Made by a program: the position numbers and the translations under genes. Positions 59,597 to 64,000 of a stretch of 64,000 nucleotides of DNA are shown here, piece by piece (position 1 is the stretch's first letter; each line of letters begins with the position of its first letter). The notes under the pieces were generated by a model, which saw only the letters and a list, made by a program, of their open reading frames with translations, did no database searches and was not told the origin of the DNA. Source of the DNA: an uncultured Algimonas sp. (GTDB lineage Bacteria > Pseudomonadota > Alphaproteobacteria > Caulobacterales > Maricaulaceae); NCBI RefSeq assembly GCF_947498175.1, contig NZ_CANMJB010000004.1, positions 124,001 through 188,000 on the forward strand, read 5' to 3'.

Positions 59597-61759
59597 ATGG
59601 GCCTGAAAAACGCTCAAATCCTGTTTCCCGTCAATGTGCCCGGCGCGTTCGATTACGCCGTGCCAGACCATATCCGCTTGGACCGCGGCGCCTTCGTTTT
59701 CGCCCCGATCGGCAAGCAGATGAAGCTCGGCGTCGTCATGGGTCTTGATGAGGCGGAACCGGACCGCGAGCTCAAGGAAATCGCCGAAGTGAAGGCAACG
59801 CGGCCGCTGCCGGAGCCGATGCTCGATTTCATCGATTGGGTCGCTGGCTACAATGTCGCCTCGCCGGGGCAGGTTCTGCGCATGGTGCTGCGGTCGTGGA
59901 AAGCGCTGGATCCATCTCCGGTCGCAACGCTCTACGAACCGACCGGAGAGCGGCCGCTCAACGTGACGCCGGCCCGGCGCGCGGCCTTGGACGAAGGCGG
60001 ACCGTTCCCGGCGCGGGCCTCCGATATCGCCAAGCGCGCCGGCATCTCGGCGGGCGTGATCAAGGGCATGGTCAAGGCCGGGCTGATGCGCGCCCAAGAG
60101 CGGCCCGTGGACCCACCGTTCGAAGAGCCCGATCCAGATATAGCGGGGCGTGTTCTGTCTCCGGCGCAGGCCATGGCTGCCTCCGAGCTGGTCACGCAGG
60201 TCCGCAAGGATTCCTACTCCGCTTCGTTGCTGGACGGGGTGACGGGGTCGGGCAAGACGGAAGTCTACTTCGAAGCCGTCGCGGAAGCCTTGCGGCAGGG
60301 ACGGCAGGTTCTGATCCTCGTGCCGGAAATCGCCCTGACGCAGGCGGGACTGTCTCGCTTCAAGCAGCGCTTCGGCGCAGAGCCCGTCGCGTGGCACAGC
60401 GCGATAACGGATATGGAACGCCGCCGCGCCTGGCGTGAAGTCGTGCAAGGACGGGCGAAGCTGGTGGTCGGCGCACGCTCGGCTCTGTTCCTGCCTTTCG
60501 CCAAGCTCGGCCTGATCGTGGTGGACGAAGAACACGATACGTCCTTCAAGCAGGAAGAAGGCGTGATCTACAATGCTCGCGACATGGCGGTCCTGCGCGC
60601 GCGGTTGGAAGACCGGCCCGTCATACTGGCATCGGCCACGCCGAGCCTGGAATCGCTGCACAATGCGCGCATGGGTCGCTATGCCCATATCGTCTTGCCG
60701 GAACGGCCCGGCGCGATCACCTTGCCGGACATCGGGCTGATCGACATGAAGACGCACAAGCCTGAGCCGGGATCGTTTCTTTCCGAGCCGATGGTGCAAG
60801 CCGTTGCGGAGCGCATTTCGCGCGGCGAGCAGTCGCTGCTCTACATGAACCGCCGTGGTTACGCCCCGCTGATCCTGTGCAAGGCGTGCGGGGAGCGGCT
60901 GCGCTCGCCCGACACGGATAGCTGGCTGGTGGAACACCGCGCGACGGGCCGCGCCGTTTGCCATCTGACGGGCTTCTCCATGCGCATGCCGCGCGAATGC
61001 CCGAAATGCGGGGCGAAGGACGGGCTGACCTCCATCGGGCCGGGCGTGGAGCGGATCGCGGACGAGGCGCAGACCCACTTCCCGCAGGCGCGGGTGGAGA
61101 TCCTGTCGTCCGACACGACCGCCACGCCCGACGAAATCAAGGCGCGCCTCGGCCGGATGGAACGCGGCGAGATCGATATTCTCGTCGGCACGCAGATGGT
61201 GGTGAAGGGCCACAACTTCCCGAAGCTGACATTCGTCGGCGTGGTCGATGGCGATTTGCTGATGGGCGGAGCGGACCCGCGCGCAGGCGAACGGACCTAC
61301 CAGACGCTGGTGCAGGTCGCGGGCCGCGCAGGCCGCGCCGACAAGGCGGGCGAAGCCCTGATCCAGACCCACCATCCGGATCATGAAGCGCTGCAGGCGC
61401 TGGTCGCCGGCGACCGGGAGATGTTCGTCGGTGTCGAAATGGCGATGCGCGACATGCTGGGCCTGCCGCCCTTTGGACGGCTGGCGGCGGTCATCGTCTG
61501 GGGCCCGGATCTGAAAAAAACGAAAGAGCTGGCGAAGGACTTCCTATCCAAGGCTCCGCGTGCGGACGGCGTGGAAATCCTGGGCCCGTCCGAGGCCCCC
61601 ATCGCCCGCCTGCGCGGCCTTTACCGCCGCCGCCTCTTCATCCGGGCGGACCCCGGCGTGAACCTGTCGAAATACATGACGGCCTGGCGGGCCAGGCAGA
61701 AGCGCATACCGGCAAAGTACAAGATCCAGATCGACATCGATCCGCAGAGTTTCGTGTAG
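59597..61759 (+). CDS. priA: Primosomal protein N' (replication restart helicase)
   Basis: 3'-5' superfamily 2 helicase that reloads replication at stalled forks. 720 residues from ATG 59597: N-terminal DNA-binding domain ([17 protein letters not shown]), Walker [16 protein letters not shown] (about 214-228), [16 protein letters not shown] box, ASATPSLES, zinc-binding cysteines CKACGERL and CPKCG, and motifs V/VI ([42 protein letters not shown]). The long upstream extension in frame is antisense to the aldolase gene and is not coding. Confidence 0.97.
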   Translation: MGLKNAQILFPVNVPGAFDYAVPDHIRLDRGAFVFAPIGKQMKLGVVMGLDEAEPDRELKEIAEVKATRPLPEPMLDFIDWVAGYNVASPGQVLRMVLRSWKALDPSPVATLYEPTGERPLNVTPARRAALDEGGPFPARASDIAKRAGISAGVIKGMVKAGLMRAQERPVDPPFEEPDPDIAGRVLSPAQAMAASELVTQVRKDSYSASLLDGVTGSGKTEVYFEAVAEALRQGRQVLILVPEIALTQAGLSRFKQRFGAEPVAWHSAITDMERRRAWREVVQGRAKLVVGARSALFLPFAKLGLIVVDEEHDTSFKQEEGVIYNARDMAVLRARLEDRPVILASATPSLESLHNARMGRYAHIVLPERPGAITLPDIGLIDMKTHKPEPGSFLSEPMVQAVAERISRGEQSLLYMNRRGYAPLILCKACGERLRSPDTDSWLVEHRATGRAVCHLTGFSMRMPRECPKCGAKDGLTSIGPGVERIADEAQTHFPQARVEILSSDTTATPDEIKARLGRMERGEIDILVGTQMVVKGHNFPKLTFVGVVDGDLLMGGADPRAGERTYQTLVQVAGRAGRADKAGEALIQTHHPDHEALQALVAGDREMFVGVEMAMRDMLGLPPFGRLAAVIVWGPDLKKTKELAKDFLSKAPRADGVEILGPSEAPIARLRGLYRRRLFIRADPGVNLSKYMTAWRARQKRIPAKYKIQIDIDPQSFV

Positions 61760-61897
61760 CTTCCGAAGCGATCTTGGTCCGAGAGCCGATAGCGGCCTTT
61801 TCTGGCAGAAGCTGCAAGTCCGGCGATGAAAAATAACGCGATTCGCACCGACAGTAGTTGCGAACGAATTTCAAGTGAGATAACGGCTCCGCCAAAC

Positions 61898-61912
61898 TGC
61901 GAATAGATCGCA
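61898..61912. promoter_or_regulatory. Inverted repeat upstream of the TonB receptor (iron-regulator candidate)
   Basis: TGCGA-N5-TCGCA, perfect arms, 15 bases before the receptor ATG. A related TTGCGAACGAATTTCAA lies at 61857-61873. Position and half-site suggest a repressor operator such as Fur; the identity is inferred. Confidence 0.45.
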
Positions 61913-61927
61913 ATTAGGACCGGTTCC

Positions 61928-64000
61928 ATGCTCTCTTCCTTTAAGGTCGTCGCACCCTCGGCGCTTGTGCTGACTGTCGCTCTCGCGACGACGTCCCCGT
62001 CCTTCGCACAGACGAGCCCTGGGGATGACGATTTGTATCAAGACGAAGTCGTCGTCACGGGATCGCAAGTCGATTTCGGCGGTACGTATGAAGGCGGCGA
62101 TATAGGCAAGGCTGCCCGAGCGGGCCTGCTCGGCAATCTGCCCTATCTCGACGCACCGTTTTCCAGCCTGTCGTTCACGGCGGAATTGGCCCGCGAACAG
62201 CAAGCGCTTTCGATCACCGACCTCATCCGCAACGACCCGACCGTCGGGACGGCCAAGGGTTTCGGAAATTTCCAGGAAGTGTACATTCTGCGGGGCTTTC
62301 CGGTCTTTTCCGACGATGTGACCTATAATGGCCTATACGGCATCCTGCCTCGCCAGTTCCTCGCTGCTGAACTGGTGGACCGGGTAGAAGTCTTCCGCGG
62401 CGCCAACGCTTTTCTGAACGGCGCCGCTCCGGGTACGTCGGGCGCGGGGGGCAATATCAATATCGTGCCCAAACGTGCGGACGCGGAAGATCTGAACCGA
62501 ATCACGCTGGGCCTGCGTTCAGGCGGCGAGTTCACGGGCGCCGCCGACATAGGCCGGCGTTTCGGTGCCCGGGACGAGATCGGCCTTAGGGCCAACGGCG
62601 TGTTCCGCAACGGACGGACCGCGATCGATCACCAACGGCGCGACCTCGGCGCCTTTGCGCTGGGTGCCAGTCGCGAAGGCGCACGTGCCCGCTTCTCGGC
62701 CGACCTGGGTTATCAGACCAATCGCCTGGACAATCCGCGCCCACAAATCACACCGTCCGGGGCGATCCCTGACGTGCCCGAAGCTGACGCCAATTATGCC
62801 ATCAAGGGCACGCTGACCGACGAACGACAAGTGTTCGGGGCATTCCGGGGCGAGTTCGACGTCACCGACGATGTCATGGGCTGGGCCGCCTTTGGTGGTC
62901 GTGAAGGCGAAGAGGCGAACGTTCTGGCCAATCCGACCGCCGATGCCGCCGGCGACTATACGGCATTCCGGTTCGACAATGCGCGCGAGGACCGCATCCT
63001 TTCCGGCGATGTCGGCGTCACTGCGACATTCGCCACAGGCGCGGTCGGTCACCGCCTCGTGGCATCGGGATCGGTCGTGGACTTGCAAAGCAAGAACGCG
63101 TTCGCCTTCAATTTCGCGGCCCTGTCCGGCAATATCTTCGACGACCGTCAGCCCGGCCTGAACGCGGTAGGCAACTTCACCGGTGGCGACCTGTCCAGTC
63201 CCCTGACGACAGAGCGCACGATCAACAGCTCGGCGGCGATCGCCGACACGCTCTCCTTTCTGGACGACCGTCTGCTTGCGACTGTCGGCGTTCGCTATCA
63301 ACACATCCAGACCGAAACATTCGATTTCAACACGGGCCGAGGCAATCCCGGCACCGATTTCTCGGAGAGTGCCTGGACACCCGCGTTCGGCATCGTTTTC
63401 AAGGCGGCCGATACCCTGTCCGTTTTCGGCAACTATGCCGAAAACCTGCAACCGGGTCAGATCGTACCGGCGGCGGTAGGAAGCACGGTCGTCAGGAATG
63501 CGGGCGACGTTCTCGACCCTTACCGCGGCACCCAGTACGAAGCCGGACTCAAATATGACGGCCGGGGTTTTGGCGCCACGTTCAGCGTGTTCGACCTGAC
63601 CCGGCCCAATGCGATCCTGACCAATCTGAGGACGGCTGGCGGCTTGACGACAGGCATCATCGCACCCGACGGGGAACAGTCCGTGCAGGGTCTGGAGGCG
63701 ACCGTTTACGGGTCGCCCATGGAGGGGCTGTCGCTGATCGGCGGCCTGACATGGCTCGACGCGGACCTTTCGCGCACGGAAGGCGGCGTGGACGAAGGCA
63801 ATAGCCTGATCGGGGTGCCGGACATCCGGGCCAGCCTGAATGCGCGCTATGACATTGCGGCTCTGGCGGGTCTCTCCATCGACGGTCGCGCGACCTATTC
63901 GGGGGAGCAGTTCACGAATACGGCCAACACTATATCGATCGACGATTTCGTCCGTTTCGATATCGGCGCCAGTTATCGCTGGAGCAACCGCCTTGATCAG
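61928..64000 (+). CDS. TonB-dependent (siderophore-type) receptor, 5' part
   Basis: Outer-membrane active transporter, 691 residues seen, cut by the window end. Signal peptide ends FAQ near 28; TonB box-like DEVVVTGSQ (about 38-46); plug domain ITDLIRNDPTVGTAKGFGNFQEVYILRGFPVFSDDVTYNGLYG and VEVFRGANAFLNGAAPGTSGAGGNINIVPKRA, the siderophore-receptor style plug; then barrel strands up to FRFDIGASYRWSNRLDQ. About 40-60 residues including the terminal strand are missing. Ligand cannot be told; a palindromic operator just before it suggests iron control. Confidence 0.93.
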   Translation, partial: MLSSFKVVAPSALVLTVALATTSPSFAQTSPGDDDLYQDEVVVTGSQVDFGGTYEGGDIGKAARAGLLGNLPYLDAPFSSLSFTAELAREQQALSITDLIRNDPTVGTAKGFGNFQEVYILRGFPVFSDDVTYNGLYGILPRQFLAAELVDRVEVFRGANAFLNGAAPGTSGAGGNINIVPKRADAEDLNRITLGLRSGGEFTGAADIGRRFGARDEIGLRANGVFRNGRTAIDHQRRDLGAFALGASREGARARFSADLGYQTNRLDNPRPQITPSGAIPDVPEADANYAIKGTLTDERQVFGAFRGEFDVTDDVMGWAAFGGREGEEANVLANPTADAAGDYTAFRFDNAREDRILSGDVGVTATFATGAVGHRLVASGSVVDLQSKNAFAFNFAALSGNIFDDRQPGLNAVGNFTGGDLSSPLTTERTINSSAAIADTLSFLDDRLLATVGVRYQHIQTETFDFNTGRGNPGTDFSESAWTPAFGIVFKAADTLSVFGNYAENLQPGQIVPAAVGSTVVRNAGDVLDPYRGTQYEAGLKYDGRGFGATFSVFDLTRPNAILTNLRTAGGLTTGIIAPDGEQSVQGLEATVYGSPMEGLSLIGGLTWLDADLSRTEGGVDEGNSLIGVPDIRASLNARYDIAALAGLSIDGRATYSGEQFTNTANTISIDDFVRFDIGASYRWSNRLDQ

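Noticed and set aside
58883-61384. 833-codon open frame antisense to priA, and its long plus-strand twin 58949-61759
   Set aside because: Only the segments fsa (to 59533) and priA (from 59597) show family motifs; the rest is an open shadow frame caused by high G+C.

Overview
The window is a high-GC chromosome segment from an alphaproteobacterium. The decisive marker is the PhyR-NepR-EcfG general stress response (GSR) core, which is known only from Alphaproteobacteria. Gene content and style (trimeric autotransporter, TonB receptor, split metX/metB, IlvM-length acetolactate synthase subunit) would fit the Hyphomonadales/Caulobacterales side of the class, but that placement is inference. No rRNA, tRNA, CRISPR array, prophage or transposase was seen. 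Both ends cut genes: an acyl-CoA ligase on the left and a TonB-dependent receptor on the right.

Left part (1-20.9 kb) is mostly housekeeping. It holds an AT-rich orphan RecB-like nuclease gene that looks foreign (1.8-3.1 kb), a tight operon trmL / IspZ-like membrane protein / SnoaL-like / hemF, an operon glycosyltransferase / SDR / phoD, the methyl cycle genes ahcY and metK, an isolated rimM, ptsP (EI-Ntr), a FemAB-like gene, a HIT protein and a YadA-type adhesin.

Middle part (21-36 kb) is amino-acid biosynthesis, read leftwards. A BCAA supra-operon runs ilvD, ilvC, ilvB, ACT subunit, leuA, leuC, leuD, leuB, ilvA. Four tiny hydrophobic ORFs sit in successive gene junctions between ilvB and leuD, each with short start/stop overlaps. 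A 41-codon leader ORF rich in Ile/Leu/Val codons, followed by an intrinsic terminator with a competing antiterminator pairing, precedes ilvD. Next to it, metX-metB carries a SAM-I-clan riboswitch whose expression platform can mask the metX ribosome binding site.

Right part (36-59 kb) starts with a UdgX / radical-SAM DNA repair pair and then becomes a stress island: PRC-barrel, DUF2382, DUF883, DUF2141, DUF2945, DUF4112 and CsbD proteins, MscS and DUF2254 membrane proteins, topoisomerase IB, a single-domain receiver, a Crp/Fnr regulator, phyR, nepR-ecfG and a HisKA_2 sensor kinase. About ten sites match GGAAC-N16/17-CGT(T/A), the EcfG promoter pattern, in front of these genes, with a few weaker ones. 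One drives a short antisense-strand transcript beside the kinase that folds into two hairpins with C-rich loops, a strong candidate for a GsrN-type small RNA. Two tandem orphan ParB-like genes, ubiG, a transaldolase-family gene and priA lead to the TonB receptor at the right edge.
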